From Stentor coeruleus (taxonomy: Eukaryota; Ciliophora; Heterotrichea; Heterotrichida; Stentoridae), in NCBI GenBank assembly GCA_001970955.1, contig MPUH01000204.1:1-64000 (forward strand): a DNA stretch of 64,000 nt. The letters run 5' to 3'. Position 1 is the stretch's first letter. Each line of letters begins with the position of its first letter. The position numbers and the translations under genes are program-made. This document shows positions 41,496-51,726 of the stretch, one piece after another. The notes beneath the pieces were generated by a model. It saw only the letters and a list, made by a program, of their open reading frames with translations. It had not been told where the DNA came from and did no database searches.

Positions 41496-43178
41496 ATGGA
41501 AATTCCGCAAAAAAGCGAGACTAATCAGGGCAAAGACCAAGAATATATAGACATAATGCCCAGTATAATCCAAGATAACTCAGTTGGCCCAGGAGTTTAT
41601 GACTTGCCATCTAAAATCCCTGGTGGGCCAAGTTACTCCTTTCCCCAAGCAGAGAGATTTCAAACTCCAACAGGAGACAATAAACTATACTATTCATCTT
41701 TAACCCCAGAAAAATACAAAGAGCTTTTAAATGCTAATGGGAATATTCGTTCAAAATCAGTCCCTTTAAATGATTTAGCAAAGCCAAGTCATTCACGTTT
41801 ATCTGATTCTCCAGGTCCAGGGCAATATGAATTCCAAAGTACTTTGTATAATAAAAACATAACCTTAAAAGGTAAATATAAAGACCAAAACGGATTGAAA
41901 ACCCCAGGCCCAGGTGCTTATGAAATCCAACAAGAAAACAATTTGAAATTCCCCCAAATGAAAAGTGAGAAACTTAAACAGCCAGTTCCAATCACATCTA
42001 ATGTTCAGCTTATAAACCCTACATGTCAAATTTCAAGCCCAAGTTATTCTATTGGTACAAGACATAGAGATCCATCACCTTTTAATGGCCCAGGTCCAGG
42101 AGCTTATAATATATCAGCGAATTCAAGCCCAGGAAGGTTTACAATACAAGGTAAAACTAAAGATCATAAAGAGTTTTCAACACCAGGACCTGGAGCATAT
42201 TTTCTACGTACGAGTAATTCTTCTCCAGCATTTTCACTTGGATTTCCTCTTAGAAGTCATAGTGTATCTGGAAACCCTGGACCTGGACAATATGATACTC
42301 AAGATAAAAATAATGGACCAAGTTATACTATGGGAAAAAAATATGATAAAAAAAATGAAACTTTTGATATTAGGGATTTTAGCAATTTTCCATCTAGTTT
42401 TGATCAAAGAGGTGCTTTGATTGTTGGTAAACCAAAAGGGAATTATGATAATGGAGTACCTGGACCTGGATATTATAAGATAAAAGAACCAAAAGGTTCT
42501 CAAGGGTTTTCTCAAGGAAAAAGCTCGAGGGAGGCTAAAATGTTAGATACTCCCGGGCCTGGAGAGTATATTATTGATATGCCGGCGAATGGGCCTAATT
42601 GTTTTATGGGGAAAAGATATAGTCCAAAAAAAGTGGATAATGTTCCTGGACCGGGACAGTATGATCTGCCGGAGTTTAAAACCCAGTCACCGATGCTCAG
42701 AGGCAAACCGAGGGATTTTAAAGCTCCAACTGTGCCTGGACCTGGAGCTTATAATCCGAATAGGTCACAAAGTTGTTTCAGTTTTACTCAAGGTCGAAGC
42801 CAAAGAACCAACTTTGCTAAAGGTGCAGGTGAAATCCCAGGGCCAGGTACTTACGATGTATCTTTGAAAAATGGTAAAAATGCAGTAAAGTTTTCAACTT
42901 CCAAAAGAGTTCCTAAATTCAAACCCGACTCTTCAGCTGGGTTTTATAAAATCGATATGAAACCAGATGGACCTTTTTACACAATGCAAGGTAAAAGATC
43001 TTCAAAAAATAGAAATAATACACCTGTAAAAAATATATAGGGACCAGGAGCTTATCAAGTAAATATTAAACCTAAAGAAACAGCACCAGCTTATACAATG
43101 GCCCCAAGACGTGAGATGATTAGTAGACTTTCTCGGACACCTGCTAAAAAATTTGTCCCAGTAAGATCGAATAGATAA
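41496..43178 (+). CDS. STPGR (SHIPPO)-repeat protein, ODF3/CIMAP-like (two exons)
   Basis: About 555 residues. About twelve copies of the PGPGxY repeat spaced 30-50 residues apart: SPGPGQYEF, TPGPGAYEI, GPGPGAYNI, TPGPGAYFL, NPGPGQYDT, VPGPGYYKI, TPGPGEYII, VPGPGQYDL, VPGPGAYNP, IPGPGTYDV. A 15-nt intron at 43026-43040 interrupts the last one; splicing gives NTPGPGAYQV and a further 46 codons to the true stop at 43176-43178. The fact that splicing rebuilds a repeat is strong support. Family members line the inside or outside of axonemal microtubules. The next gene begins 30 bases later. Confidence 0.92.
43026..43040 (+). other. 15-nt intron in the STPGR gene
   Basis: GTAAAAAATATATAG. Phase 0; splicing rebuilds TPGPGAY at the junction. 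Unspliced it ends in TAG. Confidence 0.96.
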
Positions 43179-43208
43179 TAGAAATATATATTAATATATA
43201 AGCTATAA

Positions 43209-44054
43209 ATGTCTGTGATTAAGTTCTCTGGAGGTATGAACGACAGTGAAAACAGTTATAGAAGCGCATCGCCAGCAAGGAAAATGGACAAGAGTTCGTC
43301 AAAGTCTAATATTTGTCACATTTGCAAGCAGCAATTTTCTCTTATGTTCAAGAAAAGGGAATGCATAGAATGTCACCTACCAGTCTGTGCTGATGACTCA
43401 GGAGGAAGCAATGTCCCTGATACTTCTAGGGTCTGCAATTTTTGCCATAAAGAAAACCTGAAAAATACCTATCATTTTGAAAACAAAGACACATTAGAAA
43501 AACTCATTCGTGACCTAACAATCAGTAAAAAAGAAAGGGAAACTAAGATTAATGATATATCCCAACAAAACACAAAATTCAAACAACTTGAAACCACATT
43601 GAAAAATAATTCAGTAAAGTTTGAACAGACTGTGAAGAACTATAATGAAAAAATCAGACAGGAAAAAGATAGAAATGAAAGAGTTGAGGAAAGTTCAAAG
43701 AGTTTAGGAAGGTCTGTTGATGAGATTAGGCAATTAGAAAAAACTGTTGAGGATAGACTTATTAAAGCAAAAGGGGAGTTGGAGGCAACGAAATTCAATT
43801 TGCGTAACTTGGAAAATGAGAAGGCTATGTTGCAAGAGGAGTTGAATGAGTTGAAAGAACTTATTGATAAACAGGTTCCACTGCAGATGGTAAGGAATCT
43901 AGTTTGCAAAATCTGTTTTCGTAAGGTCAAATACTCTTTTAGAAGTACTATAGAAACTAATGGGTTAATTGAAGGGAGTACAATGGTCCCTATACAGCAA
44001 AGGAAAAAACGCCCAGATGAAGTTATACGTGAAGCTTGCTGTTTATTACTCTAA
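43209..44054 (+). CDS. FYVE-like zinc finger, coiled coil and C-terminal CAAX box protein
   Basis: 281 residues. Residues 33-85 have a FYVE-type skeleton: CHICKQQFSLMFKKRECIEC, PVCADDS, then RVCNFC. The basic RRHHCR patch that binds PI3P is altered, so lipid binding is uncertain. Residues 95-225 are coiled coil. Near the end VCKIC is followed by a basic stretch RKKRP and the terminus EACCLLL. The last four residues CLLL are a CAAX box with Leu last, which favours geranylgeranylation; the Cys before it could be palmitoylated. Together these point to an endomembrane-attached protein. I know of no named protein with this layout. Confidence 0.8.
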   Translation: MSVIKFSGGMNDSENSYRSASPARKMDKSSSKSNICHICKQQFSLMFKKRECIECHLPVCADDSGGSNVPDTSRVCNFCHKENLKNTYHFENKDTLEKLIRDLTISKKERETKINDISQQNTKFKQLETTLKNNSVKFEQTVKNYNEKIRQEKDRNERVEESSKSLGRSVDEIRQLEKTVEDRLIKAKGELEATKFNLRNLENEKAMLQEELNELKELIDKQVPLQMVRNLVCKICFRKVKYSFRSTIETNGLIEGSTMVPIQQRKKRPDEVIREACCLLL

Positions 44055-44060
44055 TTAAAT

Positions 44061-44178
44061 ATTATAGATCATAATATCATCGTCATACAAAATCATTCTA
44101 ATCATTAAAAGCATATATAATTTTAGTNATTATAGATCATAATATCATCGTCATACAAAATCATTCTAATCATTAAAA
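44061..44178. repeat. Scaffold join: 50-base duplication around a single N
   Basis: 44061-44110 and 44129-44178 are identical. Between them lie 17 extra bases and N at 44128, as if one contig end ran into unmatched sequence. Non-coding. Confidence 0.8.
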
Positions 44179-44258
44179 AGTAGTTTCATATCTAAACTAG
44201 CAAATCTTATGTTTTAAAAGCTTATTTTTATAATAATATTATCTGAACCATATTAACA

Positions 44259-45356
44259 TTAGCTAAAATTTATTTTAATCCTCTTGCCATCTTTCCATTC
44301 TCCTTCAATTTTTCCATTAGCTGTTGTATAATAAAACCCTTTACCATGTTGTTTTCCATTGGCCCATTCACCTTCATACTTCCTCCCATCAGGCCATTCA
44401 AAAACCCCAAATCCATGTTTTTTATCATTCAAATATTCTCCAGTGTATTTTCTCCCATCACTCCATGTGAATTCACCTTTTCCATCCATTTTATTGTTTT
44501 TCCAGTCCCCAACATATTTTCTTCCATCATTCCATCCATAAACCCCATAGCCATGTATATTATTGCAATGAAATTCTCCTTCATACCTACTCCCATCACT
44601 CCATATAAATTTTCCTTTTCCTTCCTTACTACCATTCTTATATTGCCCTTCATATTTCGACCCATCAGGCCAAGACTCAGTTCCATAACCATGTTGCTTA
44701 TCCTCAGCCCAATCTCCAAGATACTTCGCTCCATTAGAATGCATATAAATCCCATTCCCTTCAGCTTTATCATCTTTCCAATTACCTTCATAAATATCTC
44801 CATCTGCATGAATAAGCCTTCCTTTTCCATTAGCTTTATCATTTGCCCATATTCCTTCATATTTACTTCCATCAGGCCAATATTGACATCCTTTACCTTC
44901 TCTTTGTAGATTATTGTTCCATTCTCCTAAATAAATTACCCCATTTTCTAGTTCGATATAACCTTTTTTTACTAGACCAGCTGATGATAATATTGGATAA
45001 TCGAATTTACCTAAGTGTTTTTCAGCATTTCGACTTAGAGGTGTAGAATAGTCTGGGACTTGATTCTGAGGGATTTCTTTAAGAGAAGTTCGAAAGAGTT
45101 CTGAAGGCGGATTTTGGTTTTTGATTAAAGAAACTGTAGAATGGTTTATGTTTTGGCAATGCTTTCTTTCTATATAACCTCTTAGAACACTTTGAAGCTT
45201 TATAATATCAGAGTTGTTTGCTTTTGGGTTATAACCGGGTATATCATCGTTGTCTTTAAATAATAGCACTTTTTGATTCATGTTGATGTCGAAAGGCATT
45301 TCTTCACATCTTTCTTCTGTTATCTGACTTCGTAAGCATGAACAATTCGATCCCAT
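44259..45356 (-). CDS. N-acylated MORN-repeat protein with IQ motif
   Basis: 365 residues. MGSNCSCLRSQ at the N-terminus fits Gly2 myristoylation with Cys5 and Cys7 palmitoylation. An IQ-like calmodulin site follows near residue 52 (IIKLQSVLRGYIERK). Residues 135-360 are nine or ten MORN repeats, for example YEGIWANDKANGKGRLIHADG, YVGDWKNNKMDGKGEFTWSDG and YEGEWANGKQHGKGFYYT. MORN proteins build membrane-cortex junctions and, in ciliates and apicomplexans, act at basal bodies and the cell cortex. A calmodulin-regulated membrane-cortex linker is a fair inference. Ordered, complete frame with no intron. Confidence 0.92.
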   Translation of the reverse strand: MGSNCSCLRSQITEERCEEMPFDINMNQKVLLFKDNDDIPGYNPKANNSDIIKLQSVLRGYIERKHCQNINHSTVSLIKNQNPPSELFRTSLKEIPQNQVPDYSTPLSRNAEKHLGKFDYPILSSAGLVKKGYIELENGVIYLGEWNNNLQREGKGCQYWPDGSKYEGIWANDKANGKGRLIHADGDIYEGNWKDDKAEGNGIYMHSNGAKYLGDWAEDKQHGYGTESWPDGSKYEGQYKNGSKEGKGKFIWSDGSRYEGEFHCNNIHGYGVYGWNDGRKYVGDWKNNKMDGKGEFTWSDGRKYTGEYLNDKKHGFGVFEWPDGRKYEGEWANGKQHGKGFYYTTANGKIEGEWKDGKRIKINFS

Positions 45357-45793
45357 TATATAATTTTATTCCATCTTACGATAAATAGTTTAACAGTCCT
45401 TCCATAATAATTACTATCATATATTAATTGCGATTTATAATATAAATTAAAGTATTAAATTTTGTTATAAGAGATATTTTCCTAATAAATTTCTTAAATT
45501 TAAAAAAAAACATTGTTAATAGTTTTCAATAATTTGAGTAAGGTAGTAAATCTAAATATATTTGAATATAAAACTTGTTAGAAAATCTCAAATACAGAAG
45601 TTTTATCAAAAAAAAAAAATAAACTGATTTTGCCTAAAATGCATATGAATTTTTTTCTTATTCTAAAACAAAAAACTTCAACTTAACCTGAAAATTTAAA
45701 TTTAAAACTAAAACTAAAACTTAATTAACGAAATCCGCAAAATAAAAAACATCAGCTAATAAAAATCCTGAAATTATTAATATTTAAGTCTTA
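45357..45793. other. Tandem intergenic region
   Basis: AT-rich, with a 12-base A run near 45,608. C exceeds G in the right half, the 3' flank of the minus-strand gene. No gene seen. Confidence 0.45.
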
Positions 45794-46327
45794 CTAAATA
45801 TCAATATTTTCTGGTTTCAAACTCTGAGCGCTTTCCTTATTTTTAATCCAATTATTCACTAGTTCTTCAACAATCTTCCCATAGTTTATATAGTAATCCT
45901 CATTTTTACATAGTATACTCAGACTCAACTCGTTATATTTCCTATTGATCTCCTGAGGAGTAATAAGTGCATATTCCATGTGCAACTTAACCCATCTTTG
46001 AGCTTTAGCATAAAATCCAGGACATCTTCCTTCAAGTTCCACATCTAAAAGTCTAATATCCTTATTTGTAAAAGTCTTAGCCGCATAAGCACTGTACTTT
46101 ATAAATTTTTCCATTGGCTCACTAGCATTATCAGTCAAAGCTTTTTCCATAATCAGTACCCATAAGGAAAACTCAAACTCATTCATTTTCATTTCAATAT
46201 AAACATCCAAGAGTTTATTGAACAAAGTTTGCCCTGTTTTCATATAAGCATCCAGTCCATCACCTAATTTCTTTATTAGCAAGTAACTTTTGAACTTAAT
46301 TTCATTAGTATGAACTTGGAGACTCAT
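45794..46327 (-). CDS. Helical protein of unknown function
   Basis: 177 residues, ATG start. Well-mixed composition, mostly alpha-helical (KKLGDGLDAYMKTGQTLFNK, SEPMEKFIKYSAYAAKTF, RCPGFYAKAQRWVKLHMEYA). No membrane segment, signal peptide or known domain. Begins 15 bases after the stop of the preceding gene on the same strand, which may mean a shared transcript or two very close units. I see no intron that could join them: the gap contains no GTA. Confidence 0.65.
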   Translation of the reverse strand: MSLQVHTNEIKFKSYLLIKKLGDGLDAYMKTGQTLFNKLLDVYIEMKMNEFEFSLWVLIMEKALTDNASEPMEKFIKYSAYAAKTFTNKDIRLLDVELEGRCPGFYAKAQRWVKLHMEYALITPQEINRKYNELSLSILCKNEDYYINYGKIVEELVNNWIKNKESAQSLKPENIDI

Positions 46328-46342
46328 AATTATTATAACTAA

Positions 46343-46711
46343 TTAAAGATCTTTTTTTGTTTGAGATAAGTCTTTAGTTCTCTTAAAAAAATCTATGCCT
46401 TCAGGAAAGTCCATACCTTCGTATTTTTCCATTGTGTATCCTAAGAAGTTATTTATAAATTTGTGTGAGTAATCCATTGAGAATTTTGTTACTTGCTCTT
46501 GAGGGATTTTTTCTAGACAAGTATCAAACATTTCATTTAGGATGTAATTTATAGCTTTCATGCCAATGGCTTTTTTTTCTGGAGTAAGGTAGGCATGTAT
46601 GTCAAAGTCAGAACCACGGCTTAAATCTTTAACAGCTTTGTAGCAAGCCATCTCTCTTATATTAGATCTATCAGCAACTGATAGCAAAATAATTGCCATA
46701 AGCCAAATCAT
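46343..46711 (-). CDS. Small protein with N-terminal hydrophobic segment, unknown
   Basis: 122 residues. MIWLMAIILLSVADRS looks like a short signal peptide or anchor; the rest is soluble and helical (KAIGMKAINYILNEMFDTCL, FSMDYSHKFINNFLGYTM). One could read it as a secreted or lumenal protein. No family recognised. Tightly packed: 56 bases from the F-box/LRR-like gene upstream and 15 from the next gene downstream. Confidence 0.6.
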   Translation of the reverse strand: MIWLMAIILLSVADRSNIREMACYKAVKDLSRGSDFDIHAYLTPEKKAIGMKAINYILNEMFDTCLEKIPQEQVTKFSMDYSHKFINNFLGYTMEKYEGMDFPEGIDFFKRTKDLSQTKKDL

Positions 46712-46767
46712 TATAAATATATCCGCATTGCAATTTGTATCTTCATAAACTTAAGCCTTCATAATTC

Positions 46768-48936
46768 TTAGCTAACTAATTTTTTAAACTCTAACAAACC
46801 AACATCATTAAAAGGTAAAACCAAATCAAACTTTTCTATACCTTTATTATTCTCCTTTAATTTTTTAAACTCTAACAAACCAACATCATTAAAAGGTAAA
46901 ACCAAATCAAACTTTTCTATACCTTTATTATTCTCCTTTATCTTCTCTATCCCTCTAATATTTTCAAACCCATCTTTTCTCTCTTTATCTAAATTTTTAT
47001 TGATTTGTACAAAAACTTCTTTCAAATTAGTCTTCAAAATTAAACTATTAATAATTTCTTCAGAGTTTTTAATATTAATTTCTTGCATAGTCTCTAATAA
47101 GATTCCTTTTTTATGACTAACACAACATTTTTCTAATCTTATAATTTCTAATATTTCCAAACATTTTATTAAAGATAAGATATAGTCAAATGAATATTGA
47201 GTAAATGAAGCATTAATCATCTCTAATTTTTTTAAACAAGTAAATTTTTTTGTATTTTGAATATTTTCTGATAAGCAAACAGTAAAGTTTTTTAAAGAAA
47301 CTGAAGTTAAAATCTCTGAAATTATTATATTAGAAAATGTTGCATGTGTTAAAATTTCATTTTTCAAGTCGATTATTAGAATGATCATTTTAGAAAATAT
47401 GAAAGGATTGGCTTTTACAATTGAGAAAATGTTTTTAGAGTTTTTATCCCCTTGTAGAGTGAGTTTTAGATGGTTAAGGTTTGATGATGAAAGAATGAAT
47501 TCTGTGGCTAATTTGTTGTAAATTTCAATTGGGCAATTTAAATTCAAACTAGTTAAATCTCTTATTTTTGAAGCGATTATTAAAAGAATAAGATTGTAAA
47601 AATTAGGCTGATCAAATTCGAACAAACTTTTGCTTTTTATATTGGATATTGTTGTGTTTATGATAATTTCAGTTACTTGATGTTTGTATATCACTATTTT
47701 TTCTAAGAAATTTGACTTTGGTATAAACTCTGATAATATCAAAAAGAGTAATGATTCTAATTTTGTATTATAGTTTTCTATATCATATTTGATATAAAAT
47801 ACTTTGATTTTGTTGTTTGCTAGATTTTTTATTTGAAGTTTATTAAATGTTTCAAGTTGATCAGATTTTATGCTTTCTATTATTATAGAAGATAATTTTT
47901 TTATATCTCTATATGGTAATCGCTTAAATGAAGTTAATCTGAAATGTCTTAATGTTCGGCAGTTTTTTAATAAATAGTCTACTGCGTCAATAAATTTTGT
48001 ATATTCTGCGTTCCTCCTGCACCTTTTTAAAAAGCTTTTTATAGGTGAAGTAATACTTAATGAAACTAAATTACTATGTGCAGCTACATTTAAAAAGCTT
48101 GTTACAAAGTTTATTTTAGTTTCAACCATAGAAAACCTTTTAAATTTCATAGTTTGCAATGTTTGAACCTCTTTTATCATAGATGCAAGATCATTAGTTA
48201 ATCTTAGATACTCTCCATAACCTTTAAAGAACTTTAAAACTTTACCTTCAATAATATTCTGAATAATACTTTTAGCAAAAAAGTCAAAGCAAGGGCAATC
48301 ATAAACTTTGATAGATAGGTCAAGTTTAGTAATATTTTTAAAATAAGAATGTACTGAGCGATTATAAATTGACGCAAACTTAGACTCGCATTCAATAGTT
48401 TTCAAGTTTGGGAATTTCCTAGCAGCTAATACTACAGCAGTAAAGTTCAAATTAGGGCATTTTATACTTAACTCAATGGCTTCTCTCATAAACTTTATCT
48501 TAAATCTATCATGCATATAATGTTGTGCAATTAAATTAACTCTTTTGACAGAATTTTTTAGTTCCTTTAATTCAATTTCGAATCTAGGTGCTTTGTTTTT
48601 TGGTTGCGAAATATTAAAAGTTATGCTGTTAAGATTATGGCTTGACATTAGTAAATTTAAAGCTTTGTTATGAATGAATAAACTTTTACGCTTTTGCTTT
48701 AAAGCTTCTGTATAGTTAGCAAATACACCAAATTCTGCTGACAAGAAAAGACTAGTTTTAAAGCATGGGTAGGATTGTGATAATCGATAAAAAAAATTGT
48801 TTATTCTTGGAATTTCAGTAAATAAACTTAAGTCGCATATGAAATCTAAGATATACATCCATATATCAGCTCTTAGTCCATTTTTTAAACAAGATCTTGG
48901 ACGGTTCTCATTATCAGGCAATAATAAGCTTTCCAT
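46768..48936 (-). CDS. F-box/leucine-rich-repeat-like protein (ends in an 81-base tandem duplication)
   Basis: 722 residues as assembled. Residues 20-60 look like a degenerate F-box (RADIWMYILDFICDLSLFTEI), which would link to an SCF ubiquitin ligase. The rest has an irregular leucine-rich pattern (KLDLSIKVYDCPCFDFF, SLNLNCPIEIYNKLATEFIL, LKKLEMINASFTQYSF), as in long LRR proteins of ciliates. Near the C-terminus 27 residues (ENNKGIEKFDLVLPFNDVGL and neighbours) occur twice in exact tandem, encoded by 81 identical bases. The second copy may be an assembly error, giving about 695 residues. Asn, Ile and Lys are high even for this genome. Confidence 0.72.
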   Translation of the reverse strand: MESLLLPDNENRPRSCLKNGLRADIWMYILDFICDLSLFTEIPRINNFFYRLSQSYPCFKTSLFLSAEFGVFANYTEALKQKRKSLFIHNKALNLLMSSHNLNSITFNISQPKNKAPRFEIELKELKNSVKRVNLIAQHYMHDRFKIKFMREAIELSIKCPNLNFTAVVLAARKFPNLKTIECESKFASIYNRSVHSYFKNITKLDLSIKVYDCPCFDFFAKSIIQNIIEGKVLKFFKGYGEYLRLTNDLASMIKEVQTLQTMKFKRFSMVETKINFVTSFLNVAAHSNLVSLSITSPIKSFLKRCRRNAEYTKFIDAVDYLLKNCRTLRHFRLTSFKRLPYRDIKKLSSIIIESIKSDQLETFNKLQIKNLANNKIKVFYIKYDIENYNTKLESLLFLILSEFIPKSNFLEKIVIYKHQVTEIIINTTISNIKSKSLFEFDQPNFYNLILLIIASKIRDLTSLNLNCPIEIYNKLATEFILSSSNLNHLKLTLQGDKNSKNIFSIVKANPFIFSKMIILIIDLKNEILTHATFSNIIISEILTSVSLKNFTVCLSENIQNTKKFTCLKKLEMINASFTQYSFDYILSLIKCLEILEIIRLEKCCVSHKKGILLETMQEINIKNSEEIINSLILKTNLKEVFVQINKNLDKERKDGFENIRGIEKIKENNKGIEKFDLVLPFNDVGLLEFKKLKENNKGIEKFDLVLPFNDVGLLEFKKLVS
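46779..46940. repeat. Perfect tandem duplication, unit 81 bases, in coding sequence
   Basis: Two exact copies, in frame (27 codons), near the end of the F-box/LRR-like gene. No divergence, so either recent or artificial. Confidence 0.88.
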
Positions 48937-49789
48937 TTATTAGGCTACATGATAAAATCATTATTTTCAAAATAGAAAATTTCGCATCTAAAATTATTTA
49001 TTATCCTATATAGTGAATTCGCTAAAAATCTAAATAATAATAAATATATGAATCTAAATAAGAATTACTAAAGCATAGACAAGTTTCCATATATTGCTTA
49101 AGTCTTTAAACAAATAACTGTTTTTCTTATATTCAAGACAAAAAACATGCATATTCAAGATTTCGTCAAAAATATCAAATTTACATTTTCCAAAATAACT
49201 ACATCATATTAAAACCTCAACATACAAAGCAATCTCAGCAATTTTGTCATGTCTTTATAATTTATTTTTGTTGCACATAATTTTGAACATGGAAATATAT
49301 TTAAGAAATAGTTCCATAAGAAAATTCCTTAACGATATAATCAATTGATAGTGAGTACTATATTTTTTAAACAATATTCTATTCCCTATCAATTCATAGA
49401 ATATTATTTCCTTTGAAGTTTTTGAAAAATTGTATAATTTGATTAATTTTGGACTGGAGTTAAAATATATGAGGAAAATATAAAAATATTTGCTTTATAA
49501 CAAAATTATAACTACTGGATGAAAAAATATAAAAAAATACTTGAGATTCGCTTCAAACTTAGCAAATCTCTAAGACAAAGAGCAAAATTATATTTTTTAA
49601 CTTGAAAACTCATAAGAAAAGATAGGTTTATATAAACAACTTTATTTTTTATTTAAAATCTTAGCTAAAGTTGTATATCCAGTAAATCTCCTAGCAAATT
49701 ATTGTTACTATGATAAATAGACATATAACTATTAAAGATGATAAATCTAGTTTAAGGACTTAATTTAATAAAAATTTAAATATGATTCT
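48937..49789. promoter_or_regulatory. Divergent intergenic region
   Basis: About 850 AT-rich bases between the F-box/LRR-like (minus) and PH-like (plus) genes. No repeats, stems or frames that I can support. Confidence 0.45.
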
Positions 49790-51037
49790 ATGATTACAGA
49801 TATTATAATAAATTCTATACAAATGGAAACAGAAACTCATTCAGTTGATCGATTAAGAATAAACGAAAGTGAAGAAAGTACATCTTTTCTCCACATGCAT
49901 GATCTGCCTAATGACCCAGATAAAATCAATGATTTTAAAAAAGCTCTGGAAGATTTTATTATTGACGATGAATCTGATATGATTGGAGATTTATCACAGA
50001 TAGTCCCAGATTCACGTGCATACAATAAAGATCAATATGATAGTATTCTCCTTAATGCACGTTCATCAAGAGCTATTTGTCAAAGATTTGATATAGAACC
50101 ATGCGGGCTAATAAAAAGTGATGCTCAAGGTCAAGATTTTTCTCTTCCAGCAATCTTAAATCGTATGAAAGTAGGTCATAAAATTTACAAATACAACTAT
50201 AATACTGCATCTCGAAAAATAGTCACAATCAAAATCAATCAAGGAATCATCGAAATCAGTACATCAGACACACGAAAAAATCGTATTGGCTTTGCTGATG
50301 TTTATGGCATTACCCTTGGTTCAGCCTCATCAACTTTTAAAATGTATAAAGGGCAAATTGATTTTAAATACGGGAATCTTCATACACAAGAAGACTGTTT
50401 TTCTATAATAAATGAGTTTAGGTCATATGATTTCGGAACCACAAGTCACTTGGCTCGATATGATATTTGCCTTTCAATGAGTTGGTTATGTTCCTTAAAT
50501 AATTCCTTACAAAGCAATATTCCTTTTACGAAATGTAAAGACTAGATAGACTTTCTTTCTTTTAAAAATGTGTCTGAGAAGCTTAGAAGAGAATCGAGTA
50601 TAAGGCTTATATCGATTCATGAACTTTTTTTGGTAAAGAATATATAGCTGGCGATATACAAAACTCAGAAACAAATGGAAAATGTGGCAGGAATGAATAA
50701 AATTGTGTTAATTCTTAACAAACGCTTTACTTTTTCAGGAAAACTCTACAGGTTCATTCGTTTTATTGTTATGCCAATAATAAGTGGGGATTCTTATACA
50801 AAAAAAGAGCTTAAGGATAAAATTAGAGTAAATTTGTTGGTGGGGAATAAGTTGCAAGTACTTACTACGATTATGTATAGACTAGAAAATGAAGATGATA
50901 AACTTAAAGCTAAAACTAAAAAGACAGTATTTGAGTCTATGATTGTCCCTAGTGTGAAGTCGATTTTTAGAAAGTCAAAAACTAATGATCCATTTTTGGC
51001 TATGTTACGTCAAAAAGCTATAGGGTCGTCGAAATAA
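49790..51037 (+). CDS. PH-like domain protein (three exons)
   Basis: About 405 residues after removing 15-nt introns at 50535-50549 and 50633-50647; the middle exon is only 83 bases. Residues 1-105 are acidic. Residues 110-210 have a PH-like beta pattern (PAILNRMKVGHKIYKYNYN, KIVTIKINQGIIEISTSD, NRIGFADVYGITLG, then QEDCFSIINEFRSYDFG as a partial last helix), as in kinesin- or PLC-type PH modules. Spliced exons give PFTKYFLSFKNVSEKLRRES and IHELFLLAIYKTQKQMENV. The C-terminal 120 residues are basic and helical. Probable lipid or protein binding; no exact family. Confidence 0.75.
50535..50549 (+). other. 15-nt intron 1 in the PH-like gene
   Basis: GTAAAGACTAGATAG. Phase 1; splicing gives TAC (Tyr) and opens 83 bases of exon. 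Unspliced, TAG stops the frame. Confidence 0.88.
50633..50647 (+). other. 15-nt intron 2 in the PH-like gene
   Basis: GTAAAGAATATATAG. Phase 0; splicing joins HELFL to LAIYKTQKQ. It shares 12 of 15 bases with intron 1. Confidence 0.9.
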
Positions 51038-51726
51038 TTTGATTTATTTAATATGGACTTAAAATTTGTTGTAGAAGATTAAAAAGTTCGCTTTTTGTTG
51101 TTTTTGGTTACTTGAATTTGGTAATTTAATATTATTGATAATTCTTCAAAGTTTTCAATCTTACTTGTATTATCACAAATATTGTATTCATTATAAAAGC
51201 ATTATCAATATCATATAACAAAAACTAGTTAAATTAGAGACTGAGAAATTTTCTATAAAATAGCAATGTTTTAAATCACAAATTAATTATTAAAAACACT
51301 TTTTATGTGATGATATATTATCATTAAAACCCTTATTCGTGGCGTTGTTAAAATAATTTTATCAACAACTTTTCGGAAAAAATCCAAAACAAAAGTTTGG
51401 TTAAAATATCTAGTTTAATTTTTATTAATCGGTTTGAGTATTCTTTTATTATAAATTTTCTATAAAACTCGTCCTTTGTGCGAGTGAACTTTTTGTTGAT
51501 GTTTATGAGCAGATTTTTAATCAAAGTTCTGACAAATTATTTAAATAATTGAGTTAAAAGGTTATAAAGACTTATATATACTATATACATACAAATCATT
51601 AGAGTAATTTCAGATAAACTTTTTTAAGCTCAAATTGTAAATTTTATATAAATGGCACTTTGAAAATAGTAATTTTTTCTTAAGTTTTTATTATTATAAT
51701 TTTAGTTAGAAATAAATCTTGGTCTT
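51038..51726. other. Convergent intergenic region
   Basis: Between the PH-like gene (plus) and a basic-protein gene (minus). Near 51,467 ACTCG and CGAGT form a 5-base inverted repeat around a 9-base loop, too weak to call a structure. No gene seen. Confidence 0.4.

Noticed and set aside
42052-42420. Alternative frame inside the STPGR gene
   Set aside because: Shadow of the repeat-rich real frame; no domain, and the PGPG repeats continue through it in the main frame.
44346-44909. Long plus-strand frame opposite the MORN protein
   Set aside because: A mirror of the MORN repeats (periodic Phe/Pro/Ile); the minus frame has clear domains.
46328-46342. Joining the two small minus-strand genes by an intron
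   Set aside because: The gap has no GTA and no 15-16 nt GT...AG segment; the two chains also differ in character.
51466-51484. Small hairpin ACTCG...CGAGT as a terminator or RNA
   Set aside because: Five-base stem with a nine-base loop, not supported by any neighbouring structure.
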